Source: Herbaspirillum sp. SJZ107
GTDB taxonomy: Bacteria; Pseudomonadota; Gammaproteobacteria; Burkholderiales; Burkholderiaceae_D
Direction: 5' to 3'
Length of the DNA stretch: 64,000 nucleotides
NCBI RefSeq assembly: GCF_006715485.1
Contig: NZ_VFNH01000003.1
Location: 310,001 to 374,000 of the forward strand
Shown here: positions 9,798 through 17,194 of the stretch, piece by piece
Layout: each line of letters begins with the position of its first letter
How positions within the stretch are numbered: the first letter of the stretch is position 1
The notes under the pieces: generated by a model
What the model saw: the letters and a program-made list of their open reading frames with translations, nothing else
Told to the model about the DNA's origin: nothing
Databases searched by the model: none
Translations under genes and position numbers: made by a program

Positions 9798-10566
9798 CGC
9801 AAAGCGTCTCCATGTTTTGTAGTTTCCAGCTAATTCGAATCACATCACCCGCCGCTTGGACGATGAGTAACCCTTTCAGCGAAAGCCGCTTGATCTCTTC
9901 CAGCACGTCTTCACGTGCCAGACCAAACAGCTGCCAGTCTTCGTGTGTCAGCAGAGCATTGTCGCCAACACCAGAAAAATGCAGTTCGTAGGCTAGATAA
10001 GCGGCGACTGATGGTGAAATACGGAACGGCAGTATGCGTCGGCTCGAACGTAGTCCCCGCTCAAGCATTCCATAGTCGGCGCAGCATCCGGTCAGATAAC
10101 CGGAGACGCGCCGCACTGTGGTTTCAGACCAGCGTTTAGCGGTCTTGCCGTCGTCAATACTACGCTCAACAAAAGTTCGAGCATCAGCATTAATAAGCTG
10201 GGTATAACCGCCTGCGTACCGAGCCCAATAAACCTGGCGAACAAAGTCACCGAGGATTGGGTTTGCTCGACTTGTGAACACAAGCATGAGCTGCGTGAGG
10301 TCAGCCGTTGAGATCGTCCCGGATAGCTGCTTAAGGTGCGTTGCCGGTGCGCCCCCCCCTATGAGATATCGCGGGGCGAAGCACTCAACAACGATATTAC
10401 GGAGTCGGCGTGCAGTGACAGTCGGAAATCGACCTGATCCCAACGCGACCTGGTGCAATTGGTTCGCTGATATGCCGGGCAACCACAGGTCAAGCAGTGT
10501 CTTAGTCTCGTTGACGAGTCCGAGGCCTGCCTGCAATTGGGTTGTGTAGAACTTCTTATCAGCCAC
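9778..10566 (-). CDS. brxA: BREX protein BrxA (DUF1819)
   Basis: A 262-residue protein of the DUF1819/BrxA family, starting with GTG two bases after the brxE stop. Family-like segments are the N-terminal YTTQLQAGLGLVNETKTLL, SANQLHQVALGSGRFP, and the later WARYAGGYTQL. BrxA proteins are small, DNA-binding, helical proteins; the ortholog in Acinetobacter has been described as binding DNA. The coding strand carries a run of eight G at 10352-10359 (read as GGGA within LIGGGAPATHL), a length at which slipped-strand changes could switch the frame. It overlaps brxB by 20 bases. Confidence 0.88.
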   Translation of the reverse strand: MADKKFYTTQLQAGLGLVNETKTLLDLWLPGISANQLHQVALGSGRFPTVTARRLRNIVVECFAPRYLIGGGAPATHLKQLSGTISTADLTQLMLVFTSRANPILGDFVRQVYWARYAGGYTQLINADARTFVERSIDDGKTAKRWSETTVRRVSGYLTGCCADYGMLERGLRSSRRILPFRISPSVAAYLAYELHFSGVGDNALLTHEDWQLFGLAREDVLEEIKRLSLKGLLIVQAAGDVIRISWKLQNMETLCDVLTQG

Positions 10567-10568
10567 AG

Positions 10569-11066
10569 CTATCCAACAAGATAAGGATAAGTTTGAAAGT
10601 TTTGCGAGAAACCTGAGGAATAAGCACCAGCTATGGCGCGCAAAATATCAGCAGATTGAATATCTTTAATACTGCCAATAGCCGTTGGGCCTACGTTAAA
10701 CGTCATGCCAGTGACCGCAAGCTTATCCAAAGCGCCGAGTGCCTCGTCTCTATTTTTTGGCGTCGGGCTAGCAAACTCACCAGTGCTATGTTGCACAAGC
10801 AGATGAAGATCCTGTTCGACCTCTTCCGGCAGGCGGAACAAATGGTAGCTACCGACATTTAAGTGCTCATCGTGAAGGCGACGTGCAGCCTCTAGCACAC
10901 CGTGGTACTGAGCCAAGGCAGTGGTCTTGGAAAAAACCGGCTCCAAGAAGAGGCGACTCGACGCCTCATAAAAAGCCGTTGGCCACCAAGCAAAGTTCGC
11001 GCGCTCGCCGAGATATCCAATCAGGACGCGCAATTGCAGAAGTTTTGAAAGATATGATTCCGTCAT
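10569..11066 (-). CDS. brxE: BREX protein BrxE
   Basis: A 165-residue protein with the BrxE signature: LRVLIGYLGERANFAWWPT at the N-terminus, then EAARRLHDEHLNVGSYHLFR, and the ending GFSQNFQTYPYLVG. BrxE is the small first gene that marks type 6 BREX clusters; its function is unknown. It is followed two bases later by the GTG of brxA, and preceded by 46 bases after an excisionase-like HTH gene on the same strand. The assignment rests on motif memory and on the gene order brxE-brxA-brxB-brxC, which fits. Confidence 0.82.
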   Translation of the reverse strand: MTESYLSKLLQLRVLIGYLGERANFAWWPTAFYEASSRLFLEPVFSKTTALAQYHGVLEAARRLHDEHLNVGSYHLFRLPEEVEQDLHLLVQHSTGEFASPTPKNRDEALGALDKLAVTGMTFNVGPTAIGSIKDIQSADILRAIAGAYSSGFSQNFQTYPYLVG

Positions 11067-11112
11067 CTCGTCTTATCCAGTAACTATTGCTTCATCGACA
11101 ATCCGCACACGG

Positions 11113-11310
11113 TCAACTTTCGTCTGTGGATTTGCTTTCGTCAGCTGCACCAGACTTCACCCATGCATCAACGTCCAGACGCTGGAACTTCCAGAAACGC
11201 CCTACTCGATGAGCCGGCATCTCTTTTTTTGAGATCCATGCGTAGACACTATCCTTGCTAACTCCGAGATATTCAGCAATCTCCTCAACTGACAACCAAC
11301 GGTCTGACAT
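11113..11310 (-). CDS. small excisionase/MerR-type helix-turn-helix protein
   Basis: A 65-residue protein consisting almost entirely of one winged helix-turn-helix of the HTH_17 (excisionase, DNA-binding domain) type: WLSVEEIAEYLGVSKDSVY, a recognition helix with AWISKKEMP, and the wing VGRFWKFQRLDVDAWV. A TGAGG ribosome binding site lies seven bases before the ATG. Such proteins act either as recombination directionality factors or as local repressors. It is the first gene of the brx operon, so autoregulation of the BREX genes is a reasonable guess; a relic excisionase is the alternative. It is unlike the larger WYL-type BrxR regulators. Confidence 0.85.
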   Translation of the reverse strand: MSDRWLSVEEIAEYLGVSKDSVYAWISKKEMPAHRVGRFWKFQRLDVDAWVKSGAADESKSTDES

Positions 11311-11322
11311 AGCGTTGCCTCA

Positions 11323-11814
11323 TCAATAGGAATTCAGCCATGATCTCACGAAGATTGCCCAATGTAAATGGGATTTGACCGGATTAGATGGGATTACGAA
11401 CGGCAAACATTTTGCAAAAACACAACAAGACACGATACTCAGGTAACGACCGGTTGCACAGCAAAGCTTAAGCAAATACCTGCGCAATGCCGCTTTAAAA
11501 CTCAGCATTGCCGAAGCTGCGCCAGTGATCAAACAGGTTCGGGACACTCGACCGTGTACCTTACGTCCGAGGTGATAAGCCACACAGGCCGTATCGACAT
11601 GTTCACGGCTTTGGCTGGCCAGCAAAGAATAAGGCGCGCATGGCGGAGCCACTTGCACAGCAAGCTGGCCACGTAACATGGACACTTCATCCCGAAAGTG
11701 TTCGACGTCTGTATCCAGCCGGGTCAGAGCAGCGGCTAGCGTGTCGCGCTCGCGAGCCAGAATGGTGAGGGTGTCGGAGAGTTGGGTAAGCGCCTGAAAT
11801 AGCGAATCGTCCAT
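11323..11814 (-). CDS. doubtful ORF with N-terminal coiled coil
   Basis: A 163-codon open frame. Only the first 55 residues look protein-like: a heptad-rich helix (FQALTQLSDTLTILARERD onward through LDTDVEHFRDEVSMLRGQL). The rest is Cys/Ser-rich and of low plausibility, which would fit a broken gene whose true frame is lost or a chance extension. No family is recognised. It lies on the same strand as, and directly upstream of, the HTH gene that heads the brx operon. A truncated remnant is as likely as a functional gene. Confidence 0.3.
   Translation of the reverse strand: MDDSLFQALTQLSDTLTILARERDTLAAALTRLDTDVEHFRDEVSMLRGQLAVQVAPPCAPYSLLASQSREHVDTACVAYHLGRKVHGRVSRTCLITGAASAMLSFKAALRRYLLKLCCATGRYLSIVSCCVFAKCLPFVIPSNPVKSHLHWAIFVRSWLNSY
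11368..11395. repeat. pair of ATGGGATT direct repeats, 20 bp apart
   Basis: The octamer ATGGGATT occurs at 11368-11375 and again at 11388-11395, exactly 20 bases (about two helical turns) apart, 58 bases upstream of the HTH gene that heads the brx operon. The arrangement would suit an operator for that HTH protein, but the octamers are short and the idea is inference. Confidence 0.35.
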
Positions 11815-12130
11815 GGCGGCAGTCTACGCTGGTGTCGAGCGACGAAAGCGCAGTCGACACATGCACTCCTAGCGTTACTTTCGCAGCTTCAGCCCAACCG
11901 CACTCCGCCCAGTCCCGGCCAATTCAGTCCGAGGATCACAAACAGTCGGGCGGTAATCTGAACGACCGCGCATGATGAAGGTGGATTGATGGGTGAGTTA
12001 GTCGGCGAGTGTTCTTTCTCCAGTTTTCTGCTTAGCCGTGTCTCCAGACGAGTCAGCTCATCCACCTTCACCAGACAGAGCTTGAGTTCGCAGTAGCAGA
12101 AAGTTAAGATGTCTGTTAGGAAAGGCTAGA
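11815..12130. other. intergenic region between divergent brx operon and YaaA/GIY-YIG gene
   Basis: No convincing gene is seen. Small open frames on both strands lack family resemblance and ribosome binding sites. The right end holds the promoter listed at 12082-12110 and an AGGAAAGG ribosome-binding site at 12118-12125. Confidence 0.5.
12082..12110 (+). promoter_or_regulatory. sigma70-type promoter for the YaaA/GIY-YIG gene
   Basis: TTGAGT at 12082-12087 and TAAGAT at 12105-12110 are separated by 17 bases. The predicted transcript would start near 12117, placing the AGGAAAGG at 12118-12125 at its very 5' end, five bases before a TTG codon at 12131. This favours the TTG start over the ATG at 12203. 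Confidence 0.5.
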
Positions 12131-13963
12131 TTGGAGCTGTTGTCTCGAGCCGCCCCGACACTAGAGGAAATCCAGGTATCAACAACACTTCTGGACGCCG
12201 CCATGCCCCCGACAGTCAACTCCAGTACTCTCATCGTGTTTCCCTGCTGTGCCGCCAAGGCTAGCGGTGGCACCATTGTTGCGATGCAGGACCCGTTGAT
12301 TACAAGCCTACCTGATACCGCGTACGCTCAGCTATGTCGGGCCCGCCGCGCTGTGCTGACCGGGATACAGAACGACCCTATCTTGCAAAGTGATGCTTTC
12401 ACCAAGAATCGCGCGCTATCCGATGGCCCGGACCTCGGCGGCCTTGCCAGTTCTGGTCGCTATCTGCCTGCCCTCGAACGCTACACCGGCAACCTGTACG
12501 CCGTACCTGGCCTGCGAGCGAAGCTCTACGCCAGCGTCGCTGACCGCAATGCGCCGCGCGTGTTAATCCTGTCGGCCTTGTATGGCCCCTTACACCCGCT
12601 TAGCCCGATCCAAGATTACAACCTGCGGATGGACCAAGCGCCGGCCCGCATTTGGCGGACAGCTTTCCTGCCCATGCTGGACCAGTATGTCAGCACGCAG
12701 GGCATCCGATCCATCGTCTTACTCGTCGGCTCAGAGACGGCATACTATCGGGTAGCAAGCCGGGCGGCGTCCGACCTGCTACGCCGCAGCCGCATCATGG
12801 AAGCGAGCCAATATCACATCCTCGACGGTAACACTCGCGCCACCCCGGTCGAACACGGCCGCATCCTCCTTGATCTGCTAAGCGGCCGCCAACCGAGCTC
12901 GACAAGAATCGAACGCCGAAGCATCGACGGCGTGCAGCGTGCTGTACCGTATCGATCGCTGACGGTTACCATTAACGTTCCCACGCCTGTGCCCAATGCC
13001 GCGTCGCCGCGCAACGCACCAGCAACGGAGGCCTCGCCACGCATGCGGCGCGCTCCACCACCCAACGCCAGCGCTACTGAAGTCGCCCGCGTCGCAGCGC
13101 GCAATATGCTCACCGTGACCAATGCTGTATCGGCTCAGGGGCCTATCGCGCAACCGCGAGTTGGGTCATCGCCTCCGACAATCCCTCATCCAGCGATGAC
13201 AACTGCCACGCCTTCACAGCCGGCCAGAATACTGGCACCGATACAGGCGCTGAGCATCGCGGGTAGAAGCGCGCATCGGACCCGTTTTGGCGAGCTCATG
13301 CGCCGCCTGATGACAGGGGCCGATCAGGGCCTTCCACTCGCCCGGTTGCTCGAGGGCGGCCGTTTACCCGAACGCGGAGTGTATTTTTTCCTCGATCCGA
13401 CAACGTCGAATGAACAGGACCAATGGCGTATTTGCCGCGTTGGCACGCACGCAGTCAGCCTTGGGTCGAAGTCGACCTTACGAGCGCGTTTACGCGCGCA
13501 CCTCGGCACGCGCAGCGGCAGCGGGAACCACCGCGGCTCCATCTTCCGTCTCCACGTCGGCAACGCCCTTTTACGACGCGACCAGCGCGAGATTGCTACC
13601 TGGGGTATTGGCTCAGTCGCGCCGCCTGCGCTGCGCACGAGCGAGGTCTTACGCGAAGCGGAAGCCCGGCATGAACAGCAGGTCTCGAACTATATCGGCC
13701 AACTTCCGGTGCTGTGGGTGGCGGTACCAGATGAAGCGTCGCCTGCGAGCGAGCGCAGTATCATTGAGCGTAATGCCATCGCCCTGCTCTCACAGGACGC
13801 ACAACGAAGTGTGATGCCTGCCAATGGATGGCTCGGCGAACACAGCCCCCGCCGCGAAATTCGTGAGAGCCGCTTGTGGAACCTTAATTACGTAGACGAC
13901 GATTACAACCCTGACTTTCTTGCGGTGCTCGAGCGCTCAGTGGCACGTACCCTGGCGTCGTAG
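12131..13963 (+). CDS. YaaA-like domain fused to a GIY-YIG nuclease domain
   Basis: A 610-residue protein if the TTG at 12131 is used (good Shine-Dalgarno and promoter), or 586 from the ATG at 12203. Residues about 33-250 resemble the YaaA/DUF6884-type fold: an initial LIVFPCCAAKASGG, then RVLILSALYGPLHPL and IQDYNLRM, matching the YaaA signature in which a Gly-Leu-Tyr-Gly-type loop is followed by Gln-Pro-Tyr-x-Leu. A Pro/Ala-rich linker covers roughly residues 270-385. The C-terminus carries a GIY-YIG nuclease: GVYFF at residue 416, RVG at 436-438 in the YIG position, LRARLRAHL with the expected Arg, and His after it. YaaA binds DNA and protects against oxidative damage; GIY-YIG domains cut DNA. 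The gene lies alone between two defence operons, so a nuclease that recognises modified or damaged invader DNA is plausible but unproven. Confidence 0.8.
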   Translation: MELLSRAAPTLEEIQVSTTLLDAAMPPTVNSSTLIVFPCCAAKASGGTIVAMQDPLITSLPDTAYAQLCRARRAVLTGIQNDPILQSDAFTKNRALSDGPDLGGLASSGRYLPALERYTGNLYAVPGLRAKLYASVADRNAPRVLILSALYGPLHPLSPIQDYNLRMDQAPARIWRTAFLPMLDQYVSTQGIRSIVLLVGSETAYYRVASRAASDLLRRSRIMEASQYHILDGNTRATPVEHGRILLDLLSGRQPSSTRIERRSIDGVQRAVPYRSLTVTINVPTPVPNAASPRNAPATEASPRMRRAPPPNASATEVARVAARNMLTVTNAVSAQGPIAQPRVGSSPPTIPHPAMTTATPSQPARILAPIQALSIAGRSAHRTRFGELMRRLMTGADQGLPLARLLEGGRLPERGVYFFLDPTTSNEQDQWRICRVGTHAVSLGSKSTLRARLRAHLGTRSGSGNHRGSIFRLHVGNALLRRDQREIATWGIGSVAPPALRTSEVLREAEARHEQQVSNYIGQLPVLWVAVPDEASPASERSIIERNAIALLSQDAQRSVMPANGWLGEHSPRREIRESRLWNLNYVDDDYNPDFLAVLERSVARTLAS

Positions 13964-14044
13964 GCTGAGATGAATTAGCCACACAAAACCTAGGTACGTG
14001 CGGCGCCATAGTCACTTTGCTGTGGCAGCAAGCTTGCCATGCAC

Positions 14045-17000
14045 TCATGCGCGCCGCACTTGCGCGACGCTCTCTTGTTCCAGCTCCCACGCCCCCAAGC
14101 GTAAGGTAGCCTTTATCGCATCGGCAGCGCTAACTTTTCCCTGCGACTCCATCAGCGCGAGCAGTTGCTCTGGATCTGAGACGCCGATAAGCATCCGGTA
14201 CAAGGCTCGACCGCTTTCCAGCTTCCGTAACACTTCTGCCTCCCGGCTGCCTGGGGTAGTTAAGTAAAACTGGACCGTTCTAGCACCATCCACTTGCCAC
14301 CACGGCGACATCTCGTTCGCATTTTTTAACCCCTCAGCAAGCTGCCCAATCGCCGACCATACGCTCCCACCACTTGGCACCTCAGCGCACACTGGGTTCA
14401 CGGCGAGCGCGCGTCGAATGGACAGACCCGCGTAGCGGTCGACGCGCCCTTCCCGCTGCTCCAACTCGACCGGCCCGCGTGCAGGATCCCAGTGCGCAAT
14501 GCTGCGGCACCATGGGTGAAAGTCCAGTCCCTCCTGACCAACCGAAGTTGTCACTAGCACGTTCGGCCAGAATGGTGTATTGAATGCATGCCGGACCTGG
14601 TCAGGACGTGGCGCTGTTTCACTCCCCTCATCCTCTGCACCCGTCTTCTTATCTTTAGCAAAGTCCGCCTCCACAGTTTTCGCCTGATGAAGCGGTAATG
14701 CCACATGACAGCGGATGCGTGCATCGGTCGCGTTCTCGGTTGGCTTGTGAATTAAAGTTCGGCCCCCGTTCAGCTCAAGAGATCCGGCCAATTGGCTAAT
14801 GCGCTTTGGCCAGGACTCATTGCTCGTCATGGAGACAAGCCAGAAATGCTCATCAAGAACTGACTCGAAATTGCCATCGATGACCGCGCGGCGCAGAACC
14901 GTCGCATAGTCATCCTTTGCTGTCTCGCCAAGCGCTGCGGCGAACCAAGGCCGATCGATATATTCGCGCAAGCTGTTGGCGGCAAGCGCCTGGACGACAT
15001 GCCGAGGCGAAGATGACCTAACCTCAGCTTCACTCGACAAGGCTTGCGGCCAATGTCGCTGTAGTGCCCGAGCCAGCACGATAGCGGGCGAGTCCAACGC
15101 GAGCGCGGCCAGCGCGTCAAATTCTTGTGACGACAGCGCCGGTAACCAGTCCGGCGCCGCCGCTTCCCATAAACCTAACACTGTGTCCACCGAGTTTTCT
15201 GCCGTCCCTTGGGTCGCCCCAGCCAGCGCAGCGCACCAGGCAGCCCTTTCCTCCCTCCAGAAACCGCACTGTCGGGACAAAGCAATCAGTAAGAGATGCA
15301 GCGGTCGAGGCCGGCGCCGCGTGTCCTTATCGATTAAGACGTCGTGCTTACGCAAGGCGTCTTTGAGACCATGTGCGATGACGCGCCGTGCTGTCCGGCG
15401 AGTGGCTGGGTTACCATCAACCAGCGGGTCGATTCCGACGAGAAGCGTCGAAATAAAAAAAAGCTGAAAAGCCTCTGGGCTGGCCTGGGGTTTGCTGTAC
15501 TTGTGTTTCGACCATGCTCCGTAACTACCGGAGCGCAACTTTTTTCCTTTTCCTTCGCGCAGTTCGCATTCCAAATTAAAACTCGTCAAAGCCGCGACCG
15601 AGCCAGGTACCGCAGCAAAACGGCTGAACACGAGCACTTTGCCATCGGCGTGCTCGCGTGCGGATTGGCCCGCCCAGCCGCCGCCAAGCTGCCACCATGT
15701 GCGCGATGGTCGCACCCATGGCATCGAGAGCAGCGCGGTGGGGAGGGTTTTGAGCAGTGCACGTGCCTTGACGCTGGGCCAAGTAACAGGCTTTCTCCAC
15801 TCCTTGATGCCCGAGGCGCTTAGGGCTTCGGCGCACTTACGCGGCTTCGGGGCATTTTTCCAGCACAAGTATTTCTCGCCCAAGGTTTGTCCAGGCAACG
15901 GAACAGAGGTCCACAGCGGTACGGCCCAATAACCATCTTTCGGCAGTAGCGACTGCGCAAATGTTCGAAACACCTTCATGTCTGACGCTTGCAGCGGCAC
16001 CTCGACCACTTCGCACACATTGCCGCTCGAGTTGTCCGCGCGATACCGCTCGCGCTCGGTCCGACACATAACTACGCTCAATAGCTCCGTTAATTTTGCG
16101 CGCGCCGTCACGGCCGCCGGAGACAGTGGGCGGCCCTGCCGCATCTGCTCACCGATCACGTTAAAGCAGTGGCGCACCTCCGCGCCACGCTTCTGACCAT
16201 TCAACAAGTGGTGATGTAAGAAATCCAATACCGCAAAGAAGTCATTCTGCTCGGGTCCGTTTTTTGCAGGAGCCTGCACTTGCAATGCTTCATATGGGGT
16301 GGCGGAAAGCAACAGTAGCTTCGCATCGCCGATCCCGCCTGTTACGATCCGCAGGATGCGCGCGTTCAGCCGCGAGAGTGGCGAGTCGTCGTGGGCTTCC
16401 GATGACTCGCGCATAACGTTACGAAAGCGCTGGAACTCGTCGAAGATCACCAGTTTTGGCGCCAAGCCCGCCAACGCGGCCGCGGCTAGCGCGTTACGAC
16501 AAATTGCGGTCAGCAAGCCCTTGCGTTCGATCTGCCTTAAATGGGCCAGCGTCGCCGGAGTATCCTCTAGTTGAAACGCATCATTCAGTGCCGTATGGAA
16601 CTGATTGAGTACCCCGAACGCCCTGGTGTCCCCCACCTTGATCAGGGGCCGCAAGCGTGCCAGGCAATCAGCAACGTGGCGGTCAAAGCTGGCGGTATTC
16701 CAGGACAACAGGTCGCGTAACCATGGAATGGACCGACCGCCGTTCAGTTCGAACAGGGCGTAAGCTAGGGCACGTTCCTGCACTTTGCCCTGCCCTAGAT
16801 TGCGCTTTACGCTCGACGAAAGCGTTCCTGGGGTAATCGGGTACAGGTTTAGCTTCCGATGTACGGGCGCCGGGAACAATGGGATCAGCCCCGGGCGGTC
16901 AGCCTTGGTCATCGCGCCAGAGCGGGTTTCCTCGTCAAGAAACGCTACGAGCTGTTGCATGTTTTGCGATGCAATCGCTTGATTGTTACACATGTAAAAC

Positions 17001-17194
17001 ACCACCAGCGGATGCCGTGATGGCCGTTCTACCATCTCCTTAATCACGCCGCGCGCCACGACGGTTTTGCCGAGTCCGGCTTCATCTGCAACCATGAAAC
17101 GGCGCGGGCCGTTAGGGTCGTCGAAACTGCGCAAAACTGCGCGGATCGTGGCTGACTGAAATTCTTTAGGGGGGAATGCAGACTGTCCACTCAT
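14045..17194 (-). CDS. SNF2-like helicase of a three-gene defence operon
   Basis: A 1,049-residue SF2 ATPase. Motif I is DEAGLGKTVVARG near residue 37, preceded by the Q-like EFQSATIRAVL; motif II is LVIFDEFQRF (DEFQ rather than DEAH); motif III is LLLLSATPY. The second RecA lobe has KVLVFSRFAAV, then NVLVTTSVGQEGLDFHPWC and ELEQREGRVDRYAG, the motif V/VI region of SNF2/Rad54-like translocases. A long insertion of unclear function separates the lobes. Its start overlaps the stop of the phospholipase-D gene by four bases. With DUF6361 and a PLD protein this matches, as far as I recall, the Azaca (ZacABC) anti-phage system; that identity was not checked. Confidence 0.88.
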   Translation of the reverse strand: MSGQSAFPPKEFQSATIRAVLRSFDDPNGPRRFMVADEAGLGKTVVARGVIKEMVERPSRHPLVVFYMCNNQAIASQNMQQLVAFLDEETRSGAMTKADRPGLIPLFPAPVHRKLNLYPITPGTLSSSVKRNLGQGKVQERALAYALFELNGGRSIPWLRDLLSWNTASFDRHVADCLARLRPLIKVGDTRAFGVLNQFHTALNDAFQLEDTPATLAHLRQIERKGLLTAICRNALAAAALAGLAPKLVIFDEFQRFRNVMRESSEAHDDSPLSRLNARILRIVTGGIGDAKLLLLSATPYEALQVQAPAKNGPEQNDFFAVLDFLHHHLLNGQKRGAEVRHCFNVIGEQMRQGRPLSPAAVTARAKLTELLSVVMCRTERERYRADNSSGNVCEVVEVPLQASDMKVFRTFAQSLLPKDGYWAVPLWTSVPLPGQTLGEKYLCWKNAPKPRKCAEALSASGIKEWRKPVTWPSVKARALLKTLPTALLSMPWVRPSRTWWQLGGGWAGQSAREHADGKVLVFSRFAAVPGSVAALTSFNLECELREGKGKKLRSGSYGAWSKHKYSKPQASPEAFQLFFISTLLVGIDPLVDGNPATRRTARRVIAHGLKDALRKHDVLIDKDTRRRPRPLHLLLIALSRQCGFWREERAAWCAALAGATQGTAENSVDTVLGLWEAAAPDWLPALSSQEFDALAALALDSPAIVLARALQRHWPQALSSEAEVRSSSPRHVVQALAANSLREYIDRPWFAAALGETAKDDYATVLRRAVIDGNFESVLDEHFWLVSMTSNESWPKRISQLAGSLELNGGRTLIHKPTENATDARIRCHVALPLHQAKTVEADFAKDKKTGAEDEGSETAPRPDQVRHAFNTPFWPNVLVTTSVGQEGLDFHPWCRSIAHWDPARGPVELEQREGRVDRYAGLSIRRALAVNPVCAEVPSGGSVWSAIGQLAEGLKNANEMSPWWQVDGARTVQFYLTTPGSREAEVLRKLESGRALYRMLIGVSDPEQLLALMESQGKVSAADAIKATLRLGAWELEQESVAQVRRA

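Noticed and set aside
11889..12071. 60-codon minus-strand ORF
   Set aside because: Short, no recognisable features, and no supporting ribosome binding site.
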